Positions 1 through 7,369 of a stretch of DNA of 15,373 bases are shown here, in pieces. Each line of letters opens with the position of its first letter. The first letter of the stretch is position 1. The DNA is from a bacterium (GTDB lineage: Bacteria; Vulcanimicrobiota; Vulcanimicrobiia; Vulcanimicrobiales; Vulcanimicrobiaceae): assembly GCA_021807065.1 (NCBI GenBank), contig JAKAPO010000020.1:1-15373 (forward strand), in the 5' to 3' direction. Both the position numbers and the translations under genes were made by a program. The notes beneath the pieces are model-generated. The model was not told the DNA's origin and made no database searches. It worked only from the letters and a program-made list of their open reading frames with translations.

Positions 1-312
1 TCGGGTGGCGAGCGCCGGCGCGTCGAAGTCGCGCGTGCGCTGGCGATCGATCCGCACTTCGTTCTTCTGGACGAACCGTTCACCGGCATCGATCCAATCG
101 CCGTCGCCGACATCCAAGCGATGATCCGGCAACTGCGCGACCGGGGCATCGGAATTCTCATCACCGATCACCAGGTCCGCGAAACGCTGGCAATCGTCGA
201 TCGTGCGTACATCCTGAACAACGGACGTATCGAAGTGTCAGGCACGGCGCAAGAGGTGCTCGACTCGCCGATCGCTCGCAAATTCTATCTCGGCGAGAGC
301 TTCAGGCTGTGA
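1..312 (+). CDS. lptB: LPS export ABC transporter ATP-binding protein LptB (C-terminal part)
   Basis: The reading frame is open from base 1, so the N-terminus and Walker A lie upstream of the window. The visible 103 residues start at the ABC signature (SGGERRRVEVARAL), continue through Walker B and the D-loop (FVLLDEPFTGIDP, Asp24-Glu25) and reach the H-loop His57 in TDHQVRETL. The C-terminus (NNGRIEVSGTAQEVL, then FYLGE) is typical of LptB. LptB is the cytoplasmic ATPase that powers extraction of lipopolysaccharide from the inner membrane by the LptFG permease. The next gene is an LptF/G permease whose GTG start overlaps this stop by 4 bases, which supports LptB over other ABC ATPases and implies translational coupling. 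Confidence 0.93.
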   Translation, partial: SGGERRRVEVARALAIDPHFVLLDEPFTGIDPIAVADIQAMIRQLRDRGIGILITDHQVRETLAIVDRAYILNNGRIEVSGTAQEVLDSPIARKFYLGESFRL

Positions 313-1457
313 CGGTCGCCGGCTTGCGATCGGCGGTTCGAGCGGTTCCCAGGTACCGCCCGACCATCTTGGATCGCTACATGCTCGCGGAGCTGAGCGG
401 ACCGTTCGTTTTCGGGCTTTTGGCCTTCACCGTGATCTTTGCGGCGACGCAGATGCTCTCGATAGGGCGCCTCGTCAGCGAGGAACACGTCTCGATGTGG
501 GCTGCAATCGCGCTCTTCCTGTGGGAGCTGCCCGGAGACGTCGTTCTGGTTATTCCGATCGCGCTGCTGCTGGGAACGTTGCTCGCGATGCAGCGTCTCT
601 CGGGTGAAAGCGAACTCAACGCAATGAGGACGAGCGGGATCACGTTCACGCGAATTGTCGCGCCGCTTCTCGTCGCCGGCGTGGGTATGTCGTTCGTGAT
701 GTACGCGCTGCAAGAGGGCGTGGTGCCGTTTGCCAACGATCAGGTGGCGTCCATCGAAAACGCCGCCGTCAACCACACGAGCACCTTCAACCGTGATCTC
801 ACCGTCTCCGCACCGCTGCCGGGTGGGGGCAAGCAAGTGACGATTGCAACGGCGTACGATCCATCTTCGCAGTCGCTTCTTCACGTGACGCTCGTACAGT
901 ACGATCGCGCCGGCGCTCCGACGCAGATCATCTTTGCGGGTGAAGCACAGTTCGCCGCCGATCAATGGACGCTGCGCAACGCCAGCGGCTACCGCTTCAA
1001 TCCGGATGGGACGATCATCTCGGAACCGAACGTTCCCGAGCAGCAGGTCGAACTCGGCGAACGGCCAACAGACATACTGAAGCGAATTTCGCACGACGAT
1101 CCGGAACAGATGAGCCGTGCCCAGATCGCATCGATCATCGGCACCGGACAGCTGACCGAGAACGAACTGCGCAAGTACGTGACGGTCTACCAGCAGAAAC
1201 TGGCGCAACCTTTTGCATGTTTCGTTTTCGTTCTCATCGCGATCCCGTTCGGCGTTCGTGCGCTGCGAGGCGACGGAAGTACGAGTCTGGGATTCGGACT
1301 CGCCGTGGCGATCGTTTTCATCTACTACGTCGTGATGACGTTCTTCTCGTACATCGGCGAAACGTTTCCCGCGGCCGCTGCGCTCTGGGCTTGGATGCCC
1401 AATCTCATTTTCACCGCGATCGGTATCGCACGTCTGCGGCGCGCGGCCGCGCTGTGA
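309..1457 (+). CDS. LptF/LptG family LPS export permease
   Basis: The 382-residue protein fits the YjgP/YjgQ (LptF/G) family. The N-terminal ILDRYMLAELSGPFVFGLL is the usual first-helix entry. Three hydrophobic segments follow at about 31-50, 62-93 and 116-134, with the conserved RLSGESELNAMRTSGI coupling region at about 97-111. A periplasmic jellyroll-like stretch covers about 140-290, and three more membrane segments fill the C-terminal 85 residues. The protein forms the membrane channel that passes LPS from LptB-driven extraction to the periplasmic bridge. The GTG start (309-311) overlaps the lptB stop as GTGA; an internal ATG at 381 would cut into the conserved N-terminus. LptF and LptG cannot be told apart from sequence alone, and the partner permease is not visible here. 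Confidence 0.9.
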   Translation: MTVAGLRSAVRAVPRYRPTILDRYMLAELSGPFVFGLLAFTVIFAATQMLSIGRLVSEEHVSMWAAIALFLWELPGDVVLVIPIALLLGTLLAMQRLSGESELNAMRTSGITFTRIVAPLLVAGVGMSFVMYALQEGVVPFANDQVASIENAAVNHTSTFNRDLTVSAPLPGGGKQVTIATAYDPSSQSLLHVTLVQYDRAGAPTQIIFAGEAQFAADQWTLRNASGYRFNPDGTIISEPNVPEQQVELGERPTDILKRISHDDPEQMSRAQIASIIGTGQLTENELRKYVTVYQQKLAQPFACFVFVLIAIPFGVRALRGDGSTSLGFGLAVAIVFIYYVVMTFFSYIGETFPAAAALWAWMPNLIFTAIGIARLRRAAAL

Positions 1458-1467
1458 GAGGGCGTGG

Positions 1468-2412
1468 ATGAACTGGGTGAATTTCATACGAGGCGTTGGC
1501 AACGTTCTCATCATCCTGGTCATCGCCGGCCTCGTTGCCTATATCGGCGATCGCGTCGGCCATCAAGTCGGGCGGCGGCGCCTGACGCTCTTCGGTATCC
1601 GGCCGCGTTATACGTCGACGATCATCGCCGTGGCCACCGGCGTCTTCATCGCGTTGGTCGTGACCCTCATCGCAATCTTGGCATCGCAACAGGTCCAAAC
1701 CGCGTTCTTCCGCCTTTCCACGTTGACTGCCGAAATCACGACGCTCACACGCCAGGAGCAACGACTCGAGCAGAAGGTCGAAAGCGGCCGGCTCGTCGTT
1801 CCGACACAGTTTCTCATGTCGCCGCTCAGAGTCGTGCTGCAACGCTCGCAAACTCCCGCAGAGCAAGAGCGCGTGCTACGGGCATTCTATTTGCAGACGG
1901 TGCAATACGTTAACGCAAACTATCCCAAGCTGGGGCTGCGACCGTTCCGCCCCCCGAGCGACGTCGACCGCCGGCTGCACGATTTTCTCGACAAACCGCT
2001 CTTGCAAGCATTGCTCACGCGCTCCAAGGTCGTTCTCATCGCGATCGCCGATCAGAATCTCTACGTCAACGACGAGATTCACTTCGGAATTGCACCGGTG
2101 CCCGACGTGCGCGTCTTTGCGAAAGGACAGTTGATCTTCGGGCTCAAGATCCCGGGGGCGAGCGGCGCGAACATCGTCCTCGCTCTTGGGCAACTGCGGG
2201 CGCGCGTCGTCGCCAAAGCCGTTGCGGCGGGGATGCCGCCGCAACTGGCGGAGAACGTTCAGCCGACGGCGTTCGTGCCCTCGCCGGCGCAGATGCAGTC
2301 GATGCTTGGCAACTCGGGCTCCTACTATCTGGTAGCGTACGCGTCGGAGAACGTCTATCCGGATCTGGGCGGCGTGAACATCCAGATCGCCCTCGTGCCC
2401 CAGCGGCCCTAG
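1468..2412 (+). CDS. DUF3084 domain-containing membrane protein
   Basis: The 314-residue protein has two N-terminal membrane helices (about 10-27 and 50-72). Between them is a conserved basic stretch, GDRVGHQVGRRRLTLFGIRP, that I recognise as the DUF3084 hallmark. A short coiled-coil-like region follows (about 84-112, rich in Glu/Gln/Leu), then an alpha/beta domain to the C-terminus that is probably outside the cytoplasm. DUF3084 is known mainly from Cyanobacteria and a few other phyla and has no firm biochemical function. A GAGGG Shine-Dalgarno lies about 7 bases before the ATG, and the gene starts 10 bases after the permease stop, so it is in the Lpt operon. A role in envelope biogenesis is inference from this position. 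Confidence 0.85.
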   Translation: MNWVNFIRGVGNVLIILVIAGLVAYIGDRVGHQVGRRRLTLFGIRPRYTSTIIAVATGVFIALVVTLIAILASQQVQTAFFRLSTLTAEITTLTRQEQRLEQKVESGRLVVPTQFLMSPLRVVLQRSQTPAEQERVLRAFYLQTVQYVNANYPKLGLRPFRPPSDVDRRLHDFLDKPLLQALLTRSKVVLIAIADQNLYVNDEIHFGIAPVPDVRVFAKGQLIFGLKIPGASGANIVLALGQLRARVVAKAVAAGMPPQLAENVQPTAFVPSPAQMQSMLGNSGSYYLVAYASENVYPDLGGVNIQIALVPQRP

Positions 2413-2431
2413 GCCCCTAGGAGACTCCTCG

Positions 2432-2845
2432 ATGGAACACGTCCTCGGCATCGACCCAGGAACGCGCAAAGCCGGCTACGCTCTGGTCTCCGAGCAGGGT
2501 GGCGTCGTGGCGCGCGGCATCGAGCCGATCGAGGGGCTGGCATCGCGGATCGCCGCTCTGCTGGCAGCCCACCGAGTGAGCGCGCTCGCTATCGGAAAAG
2601 GGACCAACGGCCAGCGGATCGCCGAGAGGCTAGCCCATCTCGGCGTCCCGTTGCACCTCGTCGACGAGCGGGAGACGACGCTCAGGGCCCGGAGCCTCTA
2701 CTACGCCGAGAACCCGCCGCGCGGCTGGCAGCGGCTGCTCCCCCTGGGGTTGCGCTTTCCGCCGCGGCCGATCGACGACTATGCGGCGGAGCTCATCGCG
2801 CGCCGCCTGCTCGCTCTCGAAGGCGAAAGGGGTTTCGGGTCGTAA
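2432..2845 (+). CDS. YqgF/RuvX-like RNase H-fold nuclease family protein
   Basis: The 137-residue protein begins with the RNase H-like motif LGIDPGTRKAGYAL, which carries the first acidic residue. It continues with a YqgF-type segment HLVDERETTLRARSLYYAE and ends with an acidic helix motif PIDDYAAELIARRLL. These are the three places where YqgF/RuvC-superfamily proteins carry their metal-binding acids. Family members process pre-16S rRNA 5' ends or resolve Holliday junctions; which applies here is not decidable from sequence. It is diverged from canonical RuvX, so no symbol is given. An AGGAG Shine-Dalgarno (2419-2423) sits 8 bases before the ATG. The 19-base gap after the DUF3084 gene suggests it is the last gene of the Lpt/DUF3084 operon. 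Confidence 0.75.
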   Translation: MEHVLGIDPGTRKAGYALVSEQGGVVARGIEPIEGLASRIAALLAAHRVSALAIGKGTNGQRIAERLAHLGVPLHLVDERETTLRARSLYYAENPPRGWQRLLPLGLRFPPRPIDDYAAELIARRLLALEGERGFGS

Positions 2846-2865
2846 TAGAGTTGCCGATAACTATT

Positions 2866-2929
2866 GTGGGGAGCGGGAGACCCCACTTTAACGTATTCGC
2901 ATCTCCAAGCAGTAGGACGCCTGGGGAGA
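2866..2929 (+). promoter_or_regulatory. Candidate structured leader of the following secreted-protein gene
   Basis: The 100 bases between the YqgF-like stop and the next start contain a perfect hairpin: GTGGGG (2866-2871), a 9-base loop, CCCCAC (2881-2886). The 7-mer TGGGGAG occurs at 2867-2873 and again at 2922-2928, and a TCTCC lies between at 2902-2906. CCCCA could therefore pair with either TGGGG copy, and TCTCC with GGAGA at 2876-2880 or 2925-2929. The second partner lies just before the Shine-Dalgarno (AAGGGGG, about 2929-2935). This allows mutually exclusive folds, but it matches no riboswitch class I recognise. The first hairpin, followed by only TTTAA, could instead be a weak terminator of the upstream operon. 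Confidence 0.35.
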
Positions 2930-2945
2930 AGGGGGATGAACGGAC

Positions 2946-3878
2946 GTGGGCCGCGTGATCGGCTTGCTGCTAGCGGCGACGCTCTCGGCGTCGGCTTCTG
3001 CCTATGCTCAGGCGTGGTTGCCGCCTGCTCCGAGTCTGGGCGGCCTGCTGATCGCGAGGATCTTCGGCGAAATTCCGCTGCCTCGTTCCTTGGTGCTCAG
3101 GGATGCGAGCGACGAATCCCCGCTCCACACCGCCGCGTTCCGCGTGAGTTTTGCGACCCTACCGCAAATGCAGCCGCAGACGCATCCGGTGACTAGGACG
3201 CCGGCGGCGTTGGTCGCCTACGCGAAAATTCCCCAGCTGCCGTCTTCGCGCGATGGTGCGGGCCGCACCATCACGCGCACCGCGTCGCGGCAAACGGCGC
3301 CGGTGCCCGTCACCGCAGAGTACCAGCCGGAAACGATCGTGCCCACAGCCAGTGCTTCGGGTGCGTTTTCTTTCCCGATTGGGCAGGATAGTGCGCCGCT
3401 CGGTTTCTCGACCCAAGAGACTGACTTTGGCGAGTTCAGCGCACTCGCTTCGGGCAGCGCGCAGTTGCCGCTCTCGATGCGGGTCGGCAACGTACGGCTG
3501 CAAGCGCGCTTTGGCGCGGCGTCGCAGCTCGCCCCGGCGAGCGCCGAGAGCGGAGAGATCCTTCCGGCGTTCATCGCGCCGTACACGAGCGTCAACAGGA
3601 ACGTGCTCGGCGCGGCCTTTGCCCTGCCCGTCGCACCAAGGTTACTGCTCGGTTTCGGATACGATACCGAACACGTACTCGGAGGCTATCAGATGCCGGG
3701 GTACGATTCGCTCGACGCGCGCAACGATACGTATTCCGGAAAGCTTACCTTCCTCATCCCGCGTTTTTCGAGTTCGCTTTCGCTTTCCGCAGAGCAATAC
3801 CGATACCAAGACAATCTTCTACAGAGCGACGCGTACACGCAGTTACGCGAGAGTCTGAACCTCACCGTCAAGTTTTAG
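2946..3878 (+). CDS. Secreted protein, probable outer-membrane beta-barrel (family not recognised)
   Basis: The 310-residue protein starts with a clear signal peptide (GLLLAATLSASASAYAQA, cleavage near residue 22-23). A low-complexity Pro/Ala/Thr-rich stretch follows to about residue 130. The last ~180 residues show alternating polar/hydrophobic strands, aromatic girdle-like Tyr residues and a terminal strand ending in Lys-Phe (LNLTVKF). A C-terminal Phe in the final strand is the usual signal for BAM-dependent outer-membrane insertion, so a small beta-barrel is the best inference. The GTG start is chosen because it gives an intact signal peptide and has AAGGGGG 10 bases upstream. The ATG at 2936 is in another frame. 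It probably forms a unit with the TPR-like and glycosyltransferase genes that follow. Confidence 0.7.
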   Translation: MGRVIGLLLAATLSASASAYAQAWLPPAPSLGGLLIARIFGEIPLPRSLVLRDASDESPLHTAAFRVSFATLPQMQPQTHPVTRTPAALVAYAKIPQLPSSRDGAGRTITRTASRQTAPVPVTAEYQPETIVPTASASGAFSFPIGQDSAPLGFSTQETDFGEFSALASGSAQLPLSMRVGNVRLQARFGAASQLAPASAESGEILPAFIAPYTSVNRNVLGAAFALPVAPRLLLGFGYDTEHVLGGYQMPGYDSLDARNDTYSGKLTFLIPRFSSSLSLSAEQYRYQDNLLQSDAYTQLRESLNLTVKF

Positions 3879-3896
3879 AGGCTCCCTAACGACGCT

Positions 3897-4679
3897 ATGC
3901 GCGATCGCGTACTACGAGCGATCGCCGCCGTTGCGATCGGCGCCGTGCTTGCCGTGTGCGCCCTCGTTCAGTTCGCCTCCGACGCTTTGAACGCGAACGT
4001 CGCCGCAGTGCCCGGTGCATTGCCGCGCCGCTTACCGGTCGCATTCGGCTTGCAAATCTATCGCGTGCTCGACCGCGTCGCGCCGGCTCCCTTCGTAGAA
4101 ACGTCGCTTTCCGGATGGGAACTGGCGCGGGGAAATCTCGTCGCGGCACGCCACTACGCATTGCGTTTGCCGCCAACGAGCATTCGCAATGATCTGCTCG
4201 CCCGCATCGCATCGGCAACCGGCGAACGCTCGCTCGCGCGCGAGTATTATTACGCAGCATCTGACGTGAGTGCGCTCAACCGGGAAGCGTTGCACCTCGC
4301 GGATCGCAATCCAATCGCGGCATACACGTTCGAACGCGGCGTTCGCGATCGCTTCGTCTCACTGCGCACGCATCCTGACGCGGTTGCGCAAGCGGACTGG
4401 AGAATGGGAATGCTCGCCACCGATGCAGCCGAGCACTTCCCTACAGGAAGCGTGCAGCGAACAACCTGGTTGCAGCGAGGCCTGAGGGACGAAATTGCAG
4501 CGGCGCGCCTGGCGCCGCTCAACACCAAGTACCTGGTCGCGGTCGCAGCCGTCGAGGCGCAGCTAGGCAACCCCGTTGCAGCGCGGCACTGGTACATACG
4601 CACGCTCAACGTCGATCCAAACAATGCAACCGCGCGTGCGAAGCTTCGTGCGCTGCGTGGGCAGTCAAGGATTCCTTGA
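3897..4679 (+). CDS. Membrane-anchored TPR-like protein
   Basis: The 260-residue protein has one N-terminal membrane segment (about residues 7-28) preceded by Arg residues, giving an anchor with most of the chain outside the cytoplasm. The rest is Ala/Arg/Leu-rich helical sequence. The last ~50 residues look like a tetratricopeptide pair (LNTKYLVAVAAVEAQLGNPV, then ARHWYIRTLNVDPNNATARA), with the repeat's Gly and Pro-Asn spacing. TPR proteins are scaffolds for protein assembly; the partner here is unknown. The gene starts 18 bases after the beta-barrel-like gene and ends 4 bases before the glycosyltransferase start, so the three are probably one transcript. The Shine-Dalgarno is weak (GAGG about 15 bases upstream). 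No specific family is recognised. Confidence 0.65.
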   Translation: MRDRVLRAIAAVAIGAVLAVCALVQFASDALNANVAAVPGALPRRLPVAFGLQIYRVLDRVAPAPFVETSLSGWELARGNLVAARHYALRLPPTSIRNDLLARIASATGERSLAREYYYAASDVSALNREALHLADRNPIAAYTFERGVRDRFVSLRTHPDAVAQADWRMGMLATDAAEHFPTGSVQRTTWLQRGLRDEIAAARLAPLNTKYLVAVAAVEAQLGNPVAARHWYIRTLNVDPNNATARAKLRALRGQSRIP

Positions 4680-4683
4680 GTTC

Positions 4684-5703
4684 ATGAAGATTGCGCTCGA
4701 CGCCCAGCTCACCGTCGGCAGCGCCACCGGTATCGGGGAGTACGCCAGCGGTCTGATGACCGCGCTGCGCAGAGACAGGCAAGACTTCGTGGTGCTCCGC
4801 GAACCGCGTCTGGATCCATGGCGTTTCGATCGGCGTCTCTTGTGGGACCAAGTGCTTCTTCCGGCGCGTGCCGGCCGCTGTGGAGCAACGCTCCTGCACT
4901 GTCTTTCCGGAACGGTTCCACTGCTGCACTCGATGCCCGTTGTCGCGACCGTGCACGACGTCGCGTGGCTGCGCGTCCAGGGACACGCTCCTTGGTACGC
5001 CAGGCGATACTTCGGCAAATTTTCGCTCGATCGATACCGCGGCTGCGCCGCAATCGTGACCGACTCGGCGTTCTCTCGCGACGAGCTCCTGGCGCTGCTC
5101 CCGGGCCTGGATGCGAGACGCGTCTACGTCGTAACTCCAGGCGTCTCCGAAGATTTCGGCCGGGTGCCGCGCCAAAGCGACCAGCGTACTATCCTCGTGG
5201 TTGGCACGGTAGAGCGCCGAAAGAATCTCGCCTACCTCGTGCGCATGCTGACGAAACTCCCGCAGGCGCGCGTCATCAGCATCGGCCCGGCGACGCCGTA
5301 TCGTGAGGCATGCGCAGCGCTGGCGCGCGATCTAGGTGTGGCGGATCGCCTCGTCTTTCGAGGGTACCTCGAACGGGGAGAGCTGCTCGCGCTCTATGGC
5401 ACCGCCGCCCTTGCCGCCGTCCCATCGGTATACGAAGGCTTTGGTTACGCGGTGGCGCAGGCGCTCTGCGCCGGTCTTCCGTGCGTCAGCAGCGACCGTG
5501 CCTCATTATCGGAATTTGCCGGTGACGGTGCGCGCGTCATCTCGCTGGAGGATGAAGCAGGCTGGACGGATGCGCTCGCCGGGGCGCTGCGTGGCGACGA
5601 AGAGTCTCACGCGGCTCAGATTCGCGAGAGCGCGATCTCGCGATTCTCCTGGCCGGCGGCGGCCCGCAAGATCGTCGAAATCTACCGCTTAGTAGACGGG
5701 TGA
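4684..5703 (+). CDS. Family 4 glycosyltransferase (GT-B fold)
   Basis: The 339-residue protein shows the GT4 layout. The N-terminal Rossmann domain has an acceptor-side GIGEYASGL loop and VVATVHDVAW (about residues 80-90). The C-terminal donor-binding domain begins at VVGTVERRKNLAYLVRML (about 174-191) and continues to the nucleotide-sugar site VPSVYEGFGYAVAQALCAGLP. In the usual E-x7-E motif the first Glu is present (Glu251) but the second is Gln259. Such enzymes transfer sugars from nucleotide donors to lipid or polysaccharide acceptors at the inner membrane; the substrate is not predictable. The frame is open further upstream, but the ATG at 4684 gives the normal family N-terminus and follows the preceding stop by 4 bases. 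Confidence 0.88.
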   Translation: MKIALDAQLTVGSATGIGEYASGLMTALRRDRQDFVVLREPRLDPWRFDRRLLWDQVLLPARAGRCGATLLHCLSGTVPLLHSMPVVATVHDVAWLRVQGHAPWYARRYFGKFSLDRYRGCAAIVTDSAFSRDELLALLPGLDARRVYVVTPGVSEDFGRVPRQSDQRTILVVGTVERRKNLAYLVRMLTKLPQARVISIGPATPYREACAALARDLGVADRLVFRGYLERGELLALYGTAALAAVPSVYEGFGYAVAQALCAGLPCVSSDRASLSEFAGDGARVISLEDEAGWTDALAGALRGDEESHAAQIRESAISRFSWPAAARKIVEIYRLVDG

Positions 5704-7356
5704 CCCGGGAGCACCCGGTGCAACGCTTCCGTCGTCGGGTGCAAAGATCAAGTCCAAGGGATAACTCGACCCTCCCTCCGGCATCGTCACCAAGGTGATG
5801 CGCACGAAGCCGTGTGCGGGCACGACGTACTGGCGCAACTTGTAGCGCGAAAAAGCCGGCACCTGATGCGACTGCACGAGGACGCCGTCGATCAAGAACG
5901 TTCCCGTCGCCGCGCCTCCGCGAGGATTCTCGTAGATCGCAACCGGCTGCGGGTCACCTGTCGGATTCTCGACGTTCACGACGAACGCCTGAAGGACGCC
6001 GTAATCACCTGAGAGCGCATATCCTTGCATACTGTTTTGCAGCGGCAGACGGCCGACTTGCAGTTGCAGGTACGGGTCCTCGACGCTCCACGACTGCGCT
6101 TCATGGAACTCCGGAACGAGATAGATGCCGCGCGCGTGACGTTTCGCGCCGACGAGCAGATCCGTCTGCGTGATCGTCGCATTGGGATCGGCGGTTTCGT
6201 TCTGGGCGAACAGCATCAGATGGACGTGAGCACCCTCGAGTAGCCGGAGCTGCAAGAGCGCGCTGACCGTCGTTCCGTGGGGCAGGCCCACGTCGACGAG
6301 ATTCAGTGAGGAGTTCGCCGGGATGGTGATGAGGCGTCCTTCGTTCTGAATCATCCTCACCAAGAATGCTTTGGTCGCATCGTGCCCGGCCTCCATCTCG
6401 TTGGAGTCGGGACCGCCGAGTCCGGTTATAAACTGGACCAGCGCCGGCTCCGGATTGTCGTTTACGGCTCGCAGAACGATGCGGCGATCCGGCTGCGACG
6501 GCGGATTGTAGTGGTAGAAGAGGAAGCGTGAAGGAACGTTGGGTTTCAGCTCTGCCGAGAAGAGGACGCCGTCTTCGGTGAGCGATTCCGGAAAATCGCT
6601 TACCATCAGCACGTCGGGCGAAATGCGCGGGACCGCAACGTTCTCGACGCGCACGCGCGAGGTGCCGGTGACGCTGAAATATTGCTCTCCCTGCGTAAGC
6701 CAGTTGACCGGTACGTAGGACACGTCATCCTCTCCCAGCTCGCCGCTGAACGAAACGTCGTCTGGCCCAACGACGGCTTGCGCGCCCGGGCGCAACTGCG
6801 CTGCCGCTATTGCAGCATCAACGACGCTCCCGCGGACGAAATCGGCGGTAGCCGGATCGCCGCTGATGCGAAGAGCGAGAGTCTGCGGAATCGTCCCGGC
6901 CTGGTAGGCAACCGTGACGGGCACCGCTTTGGTCAGGCCCCGTGCGTCGCTGATCGTCACGACCGTCGTCCCCGGGGTGACTCCCGTGAGGGTCACGACT
7001 TGGGTCTGTTGATCGACGGCGATCGAGACGATACTCGGATTTGCAGCGGTTGCTGCGATCGGCGGGATGACGCTAGAGACTTGAAGGGTCGAAGGAATAC
7101 CGACGGGTGCCTGCGCCGCCTCAGGCGTTACGATGATGGGCGGCGGCGTCGGTGGAGGAGTCGGCGTTGGTGTGGGAGTCGGAATCGGCGTCGGCGCGAG
7201 CGTGGGAGCCGGCGCCGGAGACTGCGCCTGCATAGCCGTAGGCGTAGGCGTGGAAGGCACGGCCGGCGCCGGAGTCGGTGCGGGCTGGCCGAACGCGCGC
7301 ACCGACGCAATGAGCGCCGCGCTCAATAACAAGAGCCCGCTCGCGAGGAACCGCAC
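5689..7356 (-). CDS. Large secreted protein with Pro/Thr-rich linker and Ig-like/pilus-assembly-N-like domain
   Basis: The 555-residue protein has a signal peptide (LASGLLLLSAALIASVRAFG, cleavage near residue 23). A strongly biased Pro/Thr/Ala linker follows to about residue 75, with repeated PTP units. The next ~75 residues (about 80-150) contain SIVSIAVDQQTQVVTLTGV, TPGTTVVTISDARG and a strand-rich end; this resembles a bacterial Ig-like or pilus-assembly N-terminal fold. The remaining ~400 residues are beta-rich, with no family I recognise and no C-terminal anchor motif. It is probably periplasmic or cell-surface. The start is GTG (7356-7354) with no good Shine-Dalgarno. The gene begins 13 bases after recQ, so it is probably co-transcribed with it, possibly by translational re-initiation. 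Confidence 0.7.
   Translation of the reverse strand: MRFLASGLLLLSAALIASVRAFGQPAPTPAPAVPSTPTPTAMQAQSPAPAPTLAPTPIPTPTPTPTPPPTPPPIIVTPEAAQAPVGIPSTLQVSSVIPPIAATAANPSIVSIAVDQQTQVVTLTGVTPGTTVVTISDARGLTKAVPVTVAYQAGTIPQTLALRISGDPATADFVRGSVVDAAIAAAQLRPGAQAVVGPDDVSFSGELGEDDVSYVPVNWLTQGEQYFSVTGTSRVRVENVAVPRISPDVLMVSDFPESLTEDGVLFSAELKPNVPSRFLFYHYNPPSQPDRRIVLRAVNDNPEPALVQFITGLGGPDSNEMEAGHDATKAFLVRMIQNEGRLITIPANSSLNLVDVGLPHGTTVSALLQLRLLEGAHVHLMLFAQNETADPNATITQTDLLVGAKRHARGIYLVPEFHEAQSWSVEDPYLQLQVGRLPLQNSMQGYALSGDYGVLQAFVVNVENPTGDPQPVAIYENPRGGAATGTFLIDGVLVQSHQVPAFSRYKLRQYVVPAHGFVRITLVTMPEGGSSYPLDLIFAPDDGSVAPGAPGSPVY
5697..5717. terminator. Possible hairpin at a convergent gene end
   Basis: Inverted repeat CGGGTG (5697-5702), 9-base loop, CACCCG (5712-5717). 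It lies exactly where the glycosyltransferase (stop 5701-5703) and the minus-strand secreted-protein gene (stop 5689-5691) converge and overlap by 15 bases. There is no T-tract on either side, so a Rho-independent role is doubtful. The sequence also encodes the last residues of the minus-strand protein, which could explain the symmetry by chance. Confidence 0.25.
7120..7290 (-). repeat. Degenerate Pro/Thr-coding low-complexity tract
   Basis: On the plus strand this reads as imperfect 6-base units such as GGAGTC, GGCGTC and GGTGTC; on the coding strand it gives runs of PTPTP. It forms the linker between the signal peptide and the first folded domain of the secreted protein. The units vary and are in multiples of 3, so length changes would alter linker length without breaking the frame. 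Confidence 0.7.
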
Positions 7357-7369
7357 GAGGTTAACCGTT

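Noticed and set aside
285..1523. 412-codon open frame on the minus strand opposite the LptF/G permease
   Set aside because: It is antisense to a clear LptF/G gene, its product is Arg/Asp/Glu/His-rich without domains, and such long shadow frames are common in GC-rich DNA.
2853..2860. Sigma-28-type -10 element GCCGATAA after the YqgF-like gene
   Set aside because: No TAAA-type -35 element at the required distance upstream.
2864..3196. 110-codon frame overlapping the start of the beta-barrel-like gene
   Set aside because: No signal peptide or domain; the GTG frame at 2946 has a clear signal peptide and continues as a long coherent protein.
4576..4683. Upstream extension of the glycosyltransferase frame
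   Set aside because: It overlaps the end of the TPR-like gene in another frame; the family N-terminus begins at the ATG at 4684.
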